From: Mucilaginibacter xinganensis
Lineage (GTDB): Bacteria > Bacteroidota > Bacteroidia > Sphingobacteriales > Sphingobacteriaceae
Reading direction: 5' to 3'
DNA: 64,000 nt
Assembly: GCF_002257585.1 (NCBI RefSeq)
Contig: NZ_CP022743.1
Span: 1,178,001-1,242,000, forward strand
Shown here: piece after piece, positions 1 to 8,796 of the stretch
How the letters are laid out: the number at the start of each line of letters is the position of its first letter
Numbering within the stretch: the stretch's first letter is position 1
Made by a program: the position numbers and the translations under genes
The notes under the pieces: generated by a model
Told to the model about the DNA's origin: nothing
Databases searched by the model: none
What the model saw: the letters and a program-made list of their open reading frames with translations, nothing else

Positions 1-1
1 A

Positions 2-319
2 ATTGGCTTTGCCGATCTACAGCTCAATGCTGCATACTACGACGGTCAGCCGTTGGCTGTGATTGGTTACCTCAATCTTGGGTTTGAAATCGATGCTTTG
101 TGGCTAAGTGAGGAGGAGTATAACACGCACAACTTTAAGAAGGCGATACCGCTGAGAATAGAAGAAAATACTCGAAAAACTGTCAGGCGGTTCAATCACC
201 ACTATGTGATTGTAGAGACTGTATTTCATCGTTTGGACAACGGACTTGGAACAATCACTAATGAACTGGAAGTAAAAAGCATAAAATTTAGTCGCGTTAA
301 GGCGCCACAAATAAAATGA
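2..319 (+). CDS. C-terminal part of a hypothetical protein (5' end outside window)
   Basis: The reading frame is open from the first bases of the window to the TGA at 317-319, so this is the last ~105 residues of a longer gene. There is an internal TTG at 53, but the frame continues upstream of it with protein-like composition (GFADLQLNAAYYDGQPLAV), so I treat the gene as truncated by the window edge. The visible part mixes charged and aromatic residues, and I see no signal peptide, membrane segment or known motif. I do not recognise the family. It runs in the same direction as the sigma factor gene about 200 bp downstream, but the gap makes a shared transcript uncertain. Confidence 0.6.
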   Translation: MGFADLQLNAAYYDGQPLAVIGYLNLGFEIDALWLSEEEYNTHNFKKAIPLRIEENTRKTVRRFNHHYVIVETVFHRLDNGLGTITNELEVKSIKFSRVKAPQIK

Positions 320-527
320 GCGCCGCTACCTGATTGTTCCGATCGGAGGTGGTGACAACACCAACAAATGCTAAAAAAGCAAGTTAAGCTGAAACATTTT
401 ATCTTTGAATACTCCAAATTGTTAAAACGGGCTAACGTCTTCACTTTTTTTCACAAATTTTAAAATGTTTCTGAAATACAGTCGTCTGCTCTATTAAATA
501 ACAGTAAATAAATTGATCACCGCCGTA

Positions 528-1082
528 ATGCCCGAAGAAAACCACAAGACTATTATACAAGCTATTGGCGCGTATGGTAAAAACTTGCTGGGCTTTATCA
601 GGCGCAGGGTAAAGAACGATGCCGATGCCGAAGACATTCTGCAGGATGTTTGGTACCAGTTCAGCTCGGTAATAAATTCAGAACCCATTGAGCAAACCGG
701 GGCCTGGCTTTACAAGGTGGCACGCAATAAAATACTGGATAAGCATAAAAAGCATACCGAAACTTTGCTGGATGATATGCTGCCCGAAGAGGATGAAGAC
801 AATGCGTTTGACTTTAAATCCATCCTGATGACGGAAGCTAACACCCCCGAAACGGAGTATGTACGCAATCTTTTTTGGGAGCAGCTTTTTATAGCGCTTG
901 ATGAGCTGCCGACCGAGCAAAGGCAGGTGTTTATCTGGCATGAGCTGGACGACATCCCCTTTAGCGAGATTGCCCAAAACACCGGCGTAAACGTGCAAAC
1001 CCTGGTATCGCGCAAGCGGTATGCGGTGGTGCACCTGCGCAAAAGGTTAAAACAATTGTACGAGGAAATTACACAATATTAA
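528..1082 (+). CDS. ECF-type RNA polymerase sigma factor
   Basis: This is a 184-residue sigma-70 family factor of the extracytoplasmic function class, which would direct RNA polymerase to a small set of promoters. Region 2 is visible near residues 20-55 (FIRRRVKNDADAEDILQDVW), and region 4 with its helix-turn-helix near 125-175 (LPTEQRQVFIWHEL, then FSEIAQNTGVNVQTLVSRK). An in-frame TTG lies at 513, but I chose the ATG at 528 because it begins a normal ECF N-terminus. No classical anti-sigma gene follows; instead a small membrane protein starts 11 bp downstream and may play that part. The family call is firm, the stimulus is unknown. Confidence 0.93.
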   Translation: MPEENHKTIIQAIGAYGKNLLGFIRRRVKNDADAEDILQDVWYQFSSVINSEPIEQTGAWLYKVARNKILDKHKKHTETLLDDMLPEEDEDNAFDFKSILMTEANTPETEYVRNLFWEQLFIALDELPTEQRQVFIWHELDDIPFSEIAQNTGVNVQTLVSRKRYAVVHLRKRLKQLYEEITQY

Positions 1083-1093
1083 AAGACATTAAC

Positions 1094-1492
1094 ATGAAAT
1101 CATTTTTTTATAAAGGGCGATTTATTTTTATTCCGCTGGCAGGGGCCGCCTTCCTGTCGCTCATCAGCTTTGTGGTGATGAGTTTATGGAACTGCCTGCT
1201 GCCCGACATTCTGCATGTAGCAGCTATTACTTTCTGGCAGGCCATGGGCATATTTGTTTTATGCAAAATACTTTTCGGCTTTGGCAAAGGCGGCGGCCCC
1301 GGCAAATGGGGGGGCGGTGCACCATGGATGCGCAGGCGCATGGAAGAAAAGTTTAAAGCCATGACACCCGAAGAACGCGAAAAATTTAAAGAGAAATGGC
1401 AAAACTGCGGCCATGGCCGTTGGGGCAGGCATGCCGGCAACCCGTATGATAAATATTGGGACGAGCCTAAAAGCGCAGAAAAAGAATTATAA
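1094..1492 (+). CDS. Small membrane protein with charged Gly/Arg-rich tail, cotranscribed with the sigma factor
   Basis: This 132-residue protein starts 11 bp after the sigma gene, so the two are almost certainly one transcript. It has two hydrophobic helices (about residues 10-32 and 38-62), then a glycine-rich stretch (GKGGGPGKWGGG) and a basic region with the phrase MTPEEREKFKEKW, which recalls Spy/CpxP-like periplasmic helices, and a His/Gly-rich end. The function is unknown. Position suggests a membrane partner of the sigma factor, either a non-canonical anti-sigma factor or an envelope stress sensor; that is inference from context. The tail could bind metal through its histidines, which would fit the HMA-like protein encoded next. 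Confidence 0.7.
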   Translation: MKSFFYKGRFIFIPLAGAAFLSLISFVVMSLWNCLLPDILHVAAITFWQAMGIFVLCKILFGFGKGGGPGKWGGGAPWMRRRMEEKFKAMTPEEREKFKEKWQNCGHGRWGRHAGNPYDKYWDEPKSAEKEL

Positions 1493-1636
1493 CGCTGCAC
1501 GCAGCAAGCCGGAGCCGGGGACTACCCGGCACCGGGCTGCTGCTTTTAAACTATCACCTAAAATAAAACTGCGGCGGTTTGTCCGGTTTTAGCATTCTTA
1601 ATAGTTATTGATCCAGACTATTTACTTATTTACCAA

Positions 1637-1864
1637 ATGAAAAACACCATGGATATATTAGTATTTACAACAAACATTGAAAAACCCGAGCACATTAACC
1701 AGGTAAAACCCCTGCTAACTGCTGTGCCGGCAATTACCGGCTGGAACTTTGACCTGGAAGATTGTGATAATATTTTGCGTGTAGAAGCCAGCAACGTATC
1801 GCCGCGGTATATTGAATTGCTGCTGCAAACGGCAGGTTACCATTGCCGGGAGCTGGAGTATTGA
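1637..1864 (+). CDS. Small HMA-like (ferredoxin-fold) protein lacking the CxxC metal site
   Basis: This 75-residue protein has the length and alternation of a heavy-metal-associated domain (beta-alpha-beta-beta-alpha-beta): ILVFTTNI, helix around residues 18-30, TGWNFDLED, ILRVEAS, helix around 55-68, then a closing strand. The loop where copper chaperones carry CxxC reads TTNIEKPEH, with no cysteine. The two cysteines present (CDN and YHCRE) are elsewhere. It is therefore probably not a classical copper chaperone, and may be a regulatory or protein-binding version of the fold. It follows the sigma factor and membrane protein genes in the same direction with a 144 bp gap, so cotranscription is possible but not shown. 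Confidence 0.65.
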   Translation: MKNTMDILVFTTNIEKPEHINQVKPLLTAVPAITGWNFDLEDCDNILRVEASNVSPRYIELLLQTAGYHCRELEY

Positions 1865-1925
1865 TTCAGGTTAAAGAATTTATTCCTAATATCTAATACC
1901 TTGGATCTGGTCTCGCCCCTTCTTA

Positions 1926-2366
1926 TTATCCTTCCAGTATCCGCCTTAAATAATTGATCTGCCCTAAGTGGTAATTGAGGTGGCCGTGAAAATAAACCAG
2001 GTAAAAGCCGGTGCTTTTTTGTCCCTGAATTTCCAGCGGGTAGGTTTCATCCAGCTGTTGGCGGGTAATGTTGCCTAACGTGGTTTTTATCACCTCAATT
2101 AAATGTTCAATGCCTGCAATCAGTTGTTCGCGGGGTATATCCGTTGCCGAAAACTCCAGCTCGCGGTTGCGTACATAGCCGTTATGGGCAATGGTGGTGC
2201 CGATACAAAAATTAAGGCTGCCGGTTAAATGCAGCACCAGCGTACCCGCCGAATTGCTGATGCCATCTTCTTTGCGCCACAGGTTATCTTCGTCTTTAAA
2301 GTTTTTTACCTCATCGCGCAGTTTTAAAAGGTCGCGTTCAAAAAGTTCGGCAATGTAATTTTCCAT
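1926..2366 (-). CDS. DinB/DUF1572-like four-helix-bundle protein
   Basis: This 146-residue cytoplasmic protein is built from amphipathic helices and carries the spaced histidines of the DinB/YfiT superfamily (H46 in LVLHLTGSLNF, and the cluster YFHGHLNYHLGQINYLRR near the C-terminus). Those histidines usually form a metal site. Members of the group include thiol-transferring and detoxifying enzymes, but most, such as the DUF1572 branch this resembles, have no known substrate. The ATG at 2366 gives the usual N-terminus, in which the first helix starts at once. It is transcribed toward the sigma/HMA genes and away from the repeat cluster. Family call good, function open. Confidence 0.82.
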   Translation of the reverse strand: MENYIAELFERDLLKLRDEVKNFKDEDNLWRKEDGISNSAGTLVLHLTGSLNFCIGTTIAHNGYVRNRELEFSATDIPREQLIAGIEHLIEVIKTTLGNITRQQLDETYPLEIQGQKSTGFYLVYFHGHLNYHLGQINYLRRILEG

Positions 2367-2441
2367 GGGGGTTGGTTTTTAATTGGTTTTACGCTGCAAG
2401 ATAACAACAGGTAAGTTAACGGGATGTAATATTTACTACAG

Positions 2442-2997
2442 GTTGGGCGAAGCGAAGACCGGGTGAGTAAATTCTGCGGTTGCCAGGCGTACAGTTAACT
2501 CACCCGACTACGCTTCGCTGGTCGACCTCTCTTCGCCTGCGGCGGAAAGAGGTGAGGGGAACAGATCAAGGGATTTTCTTACGCCCTCTTTGCCGCTTGC
2601 GGAAGAGAGGGCAGGTCGGGCGCAGCGAAGACCGGGTGAGTAAAATTCTGCGGTTGCCAAGCGTACAGTTAACTCACCCGACTACGCTTCGCTGGTCGAC
2701 CTCTCTTCGCCTGCGGCGGAAAGAGGTTGGGGAAAGGATACAAGCGATTTCTTGAGCCCTCTTTACCGCTTGCGGAAGAGAGGGCAGGTCGGGCGCAGCG
2801 AAGACCGGGTGAGTAAAATTCTGCGGTTGCCAAGCGTACAGTTAACTCACCCGACTACGCTTCGCTGGTCGACCTCTCTTCGCCTGCGGCGGAAAGAGGT
2901 TGGGGAAAGGATACAAGCGATTTCTTGAGCCCTCTTTACCGCTTGCGGAAGAGAGGGCTGGTTGGGCGAAGCGAAGACCGGGTGAGTAAATTCTGCG
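2442..2997. repeat. Three tandem ~173-bp imperfect-palindrome repeats
   Basis: Copies start at about 2478, 2652 and 2825 (spacing 174 and 173 bp), each beginning GGTTGCCA and ending near AAATTCTGCG. A partial copy of the 3' end precedes the first (2442-2477). Copies 2 and 3 look identical by eye; copy 1 differs in the centre. Within each unit the left arm (ACTCACCCG, CTTCGCTGG, GACCTCTCTT) is the approximate reverse complement of the right arm (AAGAGAGGGC, AGCGAAGACC, GGGTGAGT), so each could fold into a very long hairpin. There are no spacers, so it is not CRISPR. A damaged fourth copy lies at 5799-5951. Confidence 0.92.
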
Positions 2998-3102
2998 TGC
3001 GATGTTACCGGCGGTTGCCATCCCTGTTAAAATATGTTAATGTTATAAAAGCAAAGCAGTTATATCCCTATTTTTAATTCATCATTACCAAAAATCACAA
3101 AT

Positions 3103-5511
3103 ATGCTGCAAAACTACTTCACTATGGCATGGCGCAGTCTTTTGAAAAACAAAGGATTTGCCGTTATCAATATTTTTGGCCTTTCGGTAGGCATAGCGTT
3201 CACCCTGCTTATCGGCGCTTATGTTTGGGGCGAGCTGCGGGTAAACCAGTCCCTTAAAAATGCCGATAACCAGTATATTTTGCAAAGCCGGTGGAAAGAC
3301 CCAAACCTGGGCTTTGAGCTGGGCACCATAGCGCAGCTGCCCAAAACCTTAAAAGAAGTTTACCCAACACTGGTGGCCAACTATTACCATTGGGATGGGG
3401 TTACCAGCAATGTATCAAAGGGCGATAAGCATTTTCGCGAAAGTATCCAGGTGGGCGACAGCACGCTGTTAAAGATGTACGGTTTTGCCCTACAGCGCGG
3501 CAACGCCGAAACTGCTTTTAATGATCCTTTTTCGGCAGTTATAACCCCCTCGCTGGCTATAAAATATTTCGGCAGTACGGATGTTGTGGGGCAAACGCTC
3601 ACCATTGAAAACTTTTCGGGCTCGAAGCATGATTTTACCATATCGGGAGTGCTGGACGAGCCTGCACGCAATTCCGTAACCAGCGTTAACGACAATAACC
3701 ATAGCAACATCTTCCTGCCCGAAAAAGCATCGGTGTTTTTAGGCCGTAACCTTACCGGCTGGAACAATACCAGCCTGGTAGGCTATATTGAACTGCAAAA
3801 GGGTGTTACCCCGGCGCAGCTTGAAGCACCTATGCGGCACCTGATAAAAGAAAACGCCCCGCAGCAAATCAGTGATAACCTTACACCTTATCTGGTGCCC
3901 TTAAAAAGTTATTACCGGCAGGCTAACGGCGGTACGGTAAATAAAATGATCTATACGCTTTCATTTATTGCCTTCTTTATTTTGCTGATGGCGGTTATCA
4001 ACTTTGTGAACATCTGTATCGGCCGGTCGTCATCCAGGATGAAGGAGATGGGCATCCGCAAGGTTTTAGGCGGATTAAGGAAGCAGCTGATCTGGCAGTT
4101 TTTAATAGAATCTACCCTTTTGGTGCTCATGGCCACCTTTATTGCAATGGCATTGTACCTATTAGCCCGGCCATATTTAAGCGATGTTTTAGGGAAACCA
4201 ATCACCGGACTGTTTGCATTCCCCTGGTATTTTTATTTACTTCCGTTTGTATTTGCGGTATTTGTTGGGTTGCTGGCGGGCATTTATCCGGCGTTGGTGT
4301 TATCCGCCTTAAAATCGGTAGATTCATTAAAAGGCAAGTTAACCACTGTTAAAGACAGTGTGCTGTTCCGCAAGGCACTGGTGGCCTTTCAGTTCGGTAC
4401 AGCTGCATTGGTATTTATCGGCGCCATAATTATCTCGCAGCAGGTAGATCTGTTTTTTGGTAAAGACCTCGGTTTTAAAAAAGATTATATTGTGTATGCC
4501 CAGGTACCCCGCGACTGGAGTAAGAAAGGGGTACAAAAAATGGAAGCTATCCGTTACCAGCTGGCGCAAACGCCTTCGGTTAGCAGCGTGGCACTTTCAT
4601 GGGAGATTCCTGATGGCGGCAATGGCGGCCCCACACAAATTTACAGGCAGGGCACTGATCCTAAACAAGCCTTAACCACCCAGGGCCTGAGTGCCGATAA
4701 CCAATACGCCTTAACTTATAACATCCCGATGCTGGCAGGCTCGTTTTTTAGCCCGGTTTACAGCGCTATTGATTCGGCAAAAGTTGTTATCAATGAAACT
4801 GCTTCAAAGGCGCTTGGCTATAAAGATGCAGGCGATGCTGTTGGTAAACAGGTAAATGTTGCAGGTATTACTACGCCGTTTATTATTAGCGGGGTTACAA
4901 AAGATTTTCATTTTGGCTCAATGCAGGAAAGTATTAAACCAGTTACATTTTTAAACGTAAATTTTACGGCCTATTACCGTTTCTTTTCTGTTAAACTAAA
5001 GCCCGGCGACGCGCAAAAAAGCATAGCAGCCTTACAGCAAAAATGGAGCAGCTTAATGCCTGATGCCCCTTTTGAATATCATTTTTTGGATGAGGCGCTA
5101 ACCCATATTTACCAAACCGAGATCCAGCTGAAAAAAGCATCGTACATAGCCGGGTTGCTGGCCATAGTTATTGTGCTGCTGGGCGTATTGGGGCTGGTAT
5201 CATTAAGCATTCAGAAGCGCACCCGCGAGATCGGGATCCGTAAAGTGCTGGGAGCATCTGTGGTCGGTATTATCAACCTGTTTTTAAAGGATTTTTTGGC
5301 GATAGTTATTATTGCGGGGATAATATCATGCCCGCTGGCTTACTTAATTATGCACAGCTGGCTCAATGGTTATGCGTATCGCATTTCAATTACCGGCTAT
5401 CCTTTTATTATCGCCATAGCAACAATCAGCCTGCTTACGGTGGTGCTGATAACGCTGCAAACCATTAAAGCCGCCATCAGCAACCCTGTTAAAAGTTTAA
5501 GAACGGAATAG
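3103..5511 (+). CDS. FtsX/MacB-type ABC transporter permease
   Basis: This 802-residue protein has the two-unit architecture common in Bacteroidota: an N-terminal helix (LLKNKGFAVINIFGLSVGIA), a periplasmic MacB-like core domain (about 45-270), three helices forming an FtsX domain (about 285-420, with MKEMGIRKVLGG), a second periplasmic region (about 440-660) and a second FtsX domain to the C-terminus (TREIGIRKVLGAS, near 690-800). Such permeases act with a separate ATPase and an adaptor to move peptides, lipids or drugs out of the inner membrane, or as mechanical transmitters. No ATPase gene lies in this neighbourhood, so its partner must be elsewhere. It stands alone between repeat-rich gaps. 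Confidence 0.92.
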   Translation: MLQNYFTMAWRSLLKNKGFAVINIFGLSVGIAFTLLIGAYVWGELRVNQSLKNADNQYILQSRWKDPNLGFELGTIAQLPKTLKEVYPTLVANYYHWDGVTSNVSKGDKHFRESIQVGDSTLLKMYGFALQRGNAETAFNDPFSAVITPSLAIKYFGSTDVVGQTLTIENFSGSKHDFTISGVLDEPARNSVTSVNDNNHSNIFLPEKASVFLGRNLTGWNNTSLVGYIELQKGVTPAQLEAPMRHLIKENAPQQISDNLTPYLVPLKSYYRQANGGTVNKMIYTLSFIAFFILLMAVINFVNICIGRSSSRMKEMGIRKVLGGLRKQLIWQFLIESTLLVLMATFIAMALYLLARPYLSDVLGKPITGLFAFPWYFYLLPFVFAVFVGLLAGIYPALVLSALKSVDSLKGKLTTVKDSVLFRKALVAFQFGTAALVFIGAIIISQQVDLFFGKDLGFKKDYIVYAQVPRDWSKKGVQKMEAIRYQLAQTPSVSSVALSWEIPDGGNGGPTQIYRQGTDPKQALTTQGLSADNQYALTYNIPMLAGSFFSPVYSAIDSAKVVINETASKALGYKDAGDAVGKQVNVAGITTPFIISGVTKDFHFGSMQESIKPVTFLNVNFTAYYRFFSVKLKPGDAQKSIAALQQKWSSLMPDAPFEYHFLDEALTHIYQTEIQLKKASYIAGLLAIVIVLLGVLGLVSLSIQKRTREIGIRKVLGASVVGIINLFLKDFLAIVIIAGIISCPLAYLIMHSWLNGYAYRISITGYPFIIAIATISLLTVVLITLQTIKAAISNPVKSLRTE

Positions 5512-5541
5512 GTAGCCGGGATATGGGATCTTAAAAAAAGG

Positions 5542-5687
5542 AAAACACATGTTTCGCTGCAGCTTTTTGTTCCTCCAAGGGCTAAAGTACCAGGCTCTTT
5601 ACCTCGGTTGGAGTTTGATATTATTTTTCTTAGCGAGTAAGAACAATAAGCAAAAAGCTTGATAATTACGGCGAAGCATGGTGTTTT
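5542..5687. repeat. ~146-bp imperfect inverted repeat in a convergent intergenic gap
   Basis: The outer arms AAAACACATGTTTCGC (5542-5557) and GCGAAGCATGGTGTTTT (5671-5687) are nearly perfect reverse complements. Inside them AGCTTTTTG...TTC (5561-5572) matches GAAC...CAAAAAGCT (5641-5659), and a third, weaker pair surrounds the centre. It lies between the converging permease and glycosyltransferase genes. It may be a decayed MITE/REP-like element, or act as a strong RNA hairpin ending both transcripts. Confidence 0.5.
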
Positions 5688-5798
5688 ACCCTAAAAAACA
5701 ATGAGAAGTAACCACTTATATTTTCACCTGGTTATTTCCTATTACGGGGGTAAAGATTTGAATGATACAAAGGGTTCAAAATAATTGGTGGGATGGTT

Positions 5799-5951
5799 GC
5801 AAGTTGTACGGTTAACTCACCCGACTACGCTCCGCTGGTCGACCGCTCTTCACCTGCCGTGGAAAGAGGTGGGGGAAAAGATAAAATGAATTTCTTGGGC
5901 CCTCTTTACCGCTTGCGGAAGACCCGGTGATTAAAATTCTGCGAGCGATGT
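5799..5951. repeat. Degenerate, internally deleted copy of the 173-bp palindromic repeat
   Basis: The sequence from about 5799 (GGTTGCAAGTTGTACGGTTAACTC) to AAATTCTGCG near 5943 follows the repeat unit at 2478-2997, with scattered substitutions. The right arm has lost roughly 25 bp: the copy goes from GCTTGCGGAAG straight to ACCCGGTGA, apparently by joining the short repeats GGAAG and CGAAG. Just beyond, GCGAGCGATGTAC resembles GCGTGCGATGTTAC, which follows the tandem array near 2997. The rest of the 5512-5983 gap holds only the inverted repeat at 5542-5687. Confidence 0.8.
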
Positions 5952-5983
5952 ACGTTCCGCAAACCTTTGAAAAAAATAAGCTG

Positions 5984-7657
5984 TTATTCTACTTCGGCAA
6001 CCACCATTTGCTCCAGTTCCTGCGCCCGTGTTTTTTTATTGATAAACGAAAGCTTAAGCCGTGTTACAAAATAGCGCTCAAAAGTTGCAACCGTTTTGGT
6101 ATGTAAGCCTTTGGTGTTTAAACTTTGCAGCTGGGCCGCTGTGGTATACAGCAAAAAAGGCTTTCCCGGTACACCCGGTTTTATATTGGCGGCGTTAAAG
6201 GCTGCTACGGGCTTGTCGCTGTAAAACTCAAACGGTGCAGCAGCATCATCAATTTCGGCAGCAACAGGCAGGCTTTGCGGGTTATGCTTATTGATCCATA
6301 CGGCGGCCTTGCTGCTGGTTTGGTAACGCATTAATGAGGGATAAAACGACAGGTTCAAATACAGGTTAACCACAAACGACACCAGTAACGTACGAACAGC
6401 TATTTTTTGATACCCGCCAATGCTGATAAGCCTGGTTTGAAATAAAAGCAGAGCCAGCAGCAGGAGTAGCGTTAAAGCAGTGAATACGCTGAATACCACG
6501 GGCCTGAAAAAATAGTGGAGGGCAGCAATCAGCAGCAGCATCAACGCAATCACTATGGTTTGGGTTATGGTAATGGCTTTAAGGGTATTTTTACCTGCGG
6601 CGTAATTAAGGTACTGCGCGGTAATAATAGCAAAAAACGGGAACACAATATTTAAATAATGCGGCAGCTGGAATGCCGATGCCGAAAACAACAGGAAGGT
6701 AAGCAATGCCCCGCTGATACAGTACCACTCGATGCCCTGCGGGTATTTGATGCCTTTTTTTATCAGCTGGAAAACGGCGGCAAACATAATGAACGACCAT
6801 GGCAAAAATGCCCACAGTGCAGTATGCAAAAAAAAGAAAGGATCGCCATGGCCCTTTATTGGCCCGGTGTTAAAGAAACGGCCAAACTGGCTGTCCCAAA
6901 AGAAAAACCGGATGCCCGATACCCCGGTTTTGCCGAAAATAACCTTCTCGGGGTGCAGGTCAAATTGCCGGTAAAGGCACCAAAGTTCAGGCAGTATAAG
7001 CACCAGGATCAATATAACGGCAACCAGCCATCTTACATTAAATAACGCTTTCCATTGCCGGGTGATGGTCAGTTGCCCTACAATGGCACCGCCTATGGGC
7101 ACCAGCGCAAACATTCCTTTGGTCATTATAGCACAGGCAGTAAAGGCACAGCCCGCCAGCAATTGCCAAAAACTGTTGCTGGTATGGGCCCTGTAAAAAT
7201 GATAAACCGCAGCTATGATAAGCCCGGTTAGGTAAGGCTCGGCGCGTACATCATTGTTTGACAGTACAATATGCTGGGCAGTAAGCAATATCAATACGCT
7301 CCATAAAGCTATTTGCCGGGTGTACAGTGCTTTGGCAAACAGGTAGGTATAATAAGCCCCCATCATTAAAAACAGGATCCCCGGCAGCTTGTAGGCCCAT
7401 GTGGTAAAACCGAATACCTTAAACGAAAGCGCGGTTATCCAAAACGGAAAATGGGGCTTATCCAGCCAGTCGGCGCCGTGGTAAATAAGCTGCACAAAAT
7501 CATTGCGCTGCACCATTGTTTTTGAAATAAGCGCATAAATAGCGGCATCAGGGCTTTGAATGGGGATGAGCAAACCACTGAAATTTATTAAAATAGCCAA
7601 CCCGGTAAAAAGGTAAAGCAGTTTATTTTGGGCAGATGTCGGGTTTTCGTCTGTCAT
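5984..7657 (-). CDS. Membrane glycosyltransferase, GT39/ArnT-like
   Basis: This 557-residue integral membrane protein has about ten or more hydrophobic helices and then a soluble C-terminal domain of roughly 110 residues. The first periplasmic loop carries an acidic site (IQSPDAAIYA near residue 35) followed by DWLDKPHFPFW, the pattern of GT-C enzymes of the PMT/ArnT group. These transfer a sugar from a polyprenyl-phosphate donor to lipid A, a protein or another glycan on the periplasmic side. Acceptor and donor cannot be told from sequence. The gene stands alone, divergent from the esterase at 7824 and convergent with the permease, and starts at the ATG at 7657. Confidence 0.88.
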   Translation of the reverse strand: MTDENPTSAQNKLLYLFTGLAILINFSGLLIPIQSPDAAIYALISKTMVQRNDFVQLIYHGADWLDKPHFPFWITALSFKVFGFTTWAYKLPGILFLMMGAYYTYLFAKALYTRQIALWSVLILLTAQHIVLSNNDVRAEPYLTGLIIAAVYHFYRAHTSNSFWQLLAGCAFTACAIMTKGMFALVPIGGAIVGQLTITRQWKALFNVRWLVAVILILVLILPELWCLYRQFDLHPEKVIFGKTGVSGIRFFFWDSQFGRFFNTGPIKGHGDPFFFLHTALWAFLPWSFIMFAAVFQLIKKGIKYPQGIEWYCISGALLTFLLFSASAFQLPHYLNIVFPFFAIITAQYLNYAAGKNTLKAITITQTIVIALMLLLIAALHYFFRPVVFSVFTALTLLLLLALLLFQTRLISIGGYQKIAVRTLLVSFVVNLYLNLSFYPSLMRYQTSSKAAVWINKHNPQSLPVAAEIDDAAAPFEFYSDKPVAAFNAANIKPGVPGKPFLLYTTAAQLQSLNTKGLHTKTVATFERYFVTRLKLSFINKKTRAQELEQMVVAEVE

Positions 7658-7823
7658 TGTTAAAGCCGGGTAAAGGTAGTTAGATTTTGGATAAATGCGA
7701 CGTGGTTAGGCCCGCCGAGTCAAACTTCAATTATTGTTATCCGCCTATCCATATTTTTACAGTAAATTTATAGGGTTACGCAATATATCCCCGATATTGA
7801 TCACACAAACCAATTAAACTGTT

Positions 7824-8690
7824 ATGACAAGATCCCACAACCTGCTCATGCTGGTATTGCTGCTTTGCCCGTTCCTGTTACAGGCGCAAACAGGCAAGGT
7901 GTATGATAACCTTTTGGTATCCAGTAAAATATTAAAAAGCGACCGTAAATATGCTGTTTACCTGCCACCGGGCTATGAAACCTCTGATCGCAGTTACCCC
8001 ATCCTTTACCTGCTGCACGGCAGTGGCGACGATCAAACCGGCTGGGTACAGTTTGGCGAAGTGCTGAATATTACCGATAAAGCCATTGCCGATGGTACCG
8101 CCACCCCGATGATAATTGTTATGCCCGATGCCAATACCGGCCGCCGCGGCTATTTTAACGATATTAAAGGCGACTGGAACTACGAGGATTTCTTTTTTAA
8201 GGAACTGGTGCCCTTTGTTGAAAAGAAATACCGTGTAAAAAGTGATAAACGTTTCCGGGCTATCGCCGGTTTATCAATGGGCGGCGGCGGCAGCTTTATG
8301 TATGCCCTGCATCACCCCGAAATGTTTTCTTCGGCCTGCCCGCTCAGCGCATCAGTGGGGCCGCTTACTTTGGACGATGCAAGAACCTCCATCACTAAAA
8401 ACAATCCCGGTATTGCCGATTCGCTGATTGTGAATTATTACAACCGGCATAGCGCCATTGCGTTGATAAACAATATGCCCGACAGCCAGAAAAAAGCCGT
8501 TCGCTGGTATATTGACGATGGCGACGACGACTTTTTGTACGAGGGGAACTGCCTGGTGCACATCGCTATGCGCAAAAAAGAGATCCCGCATGAGTTTCGC
8601 ATCCGTGATGGCGCACACACCTGGACGTACTGGCGCGCATCCTTACCAAACGTGCTGGAGTTTGTATCGCAGGCCTTTCATCAGTATTAA
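7824..8690 (+). CDS. Secreted esterase, alpha/beta hydrolase (esterase D / CE1-like)
   Basis: This 288-residue exported protein has a signal peptide ending near residue 22 (LLLCPFLLQAQ). The alpha/beta hydrolase core shows YLLHGSGDD near 63, the nucleophile elbow GLSMGGGGS with Ser151, a likely acid in the YIDDGDDDF segment near 232, and the catalytic histidine in GAHTW near 268. Relatives include feruloyl and acetyl-xylan esterases and esterase D, which release acyl groups from plant polysaccharide or small esters in the periplasm. Natural substrate unknown. It precedes the MBL-fold gene by about 100 bp with a hairpin between them, so they may be separate units. Confidence 0.88.
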   Translation: MTRSHNLLMLVLLLCPFLLQAQTGKVYDNLLVSSKILKSDRKYAVYLPPGYETSDRSYPILYLLHGSGDDQTGWVQFGEVLNITDKAIADGTATPMIIVMPDANTGRRGYFNDIKGDWNYEDFFFKELVPFVEKKYRVKSDKRFRAIAGLSMGGGGSFMYALHHPEMFSSACPLSASVGPLTLDDARTSITKNNPGIADSLIVNYYNRHSAIALINNMPDSQKKAVRWYIDDGDDDFLYEGNCLVHIAMRKKEIPHEFRIRDGAHTWTYWRASLPNVLEFVSQAFHQY

Positions 8691-8701
8691 TTAACGTTAA
8701 G

Positions 8702-8735
8702 GCAACGGTAATGCTACAAACGCCGTTGTTATTTA
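8702..8735 (+). terminator. Possible weak terminator hairpin after the esterase gene
   Basis: CAACGG (8703-8708) and CCGTTG (8723-8728) can pair around a 14-nt loop, followed by TTATTTATA. The stem is short, so it may be only a partial terminator. Confidence 0.4.
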
Positions 8736-8796
8736 TACTTATTTATCTCTAATTTTAACTAATTCCTGATTAACTAACCTCTAATCTCTAATACCC

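Noticed and set aside
2480..2755. A 91-residue open frame within the tandem repeats
   Set aside because: It is made of repeated palindromic DNA read in frame; similar frames would appear on both strands, so it is an artefact of the repeat.
2442..2997. Tandem repeats considered as a CRISPR array
   Set aside because: The units are about 173 bp and directly abut, without unique spacers, and no cas genes are present.
6659..7045. A 128-residue plus-strand frame inside the glycosyltransferase gene
   Set aside because: It is antisense to a gene with a clear transmembrane pattern and has no domain of its own.
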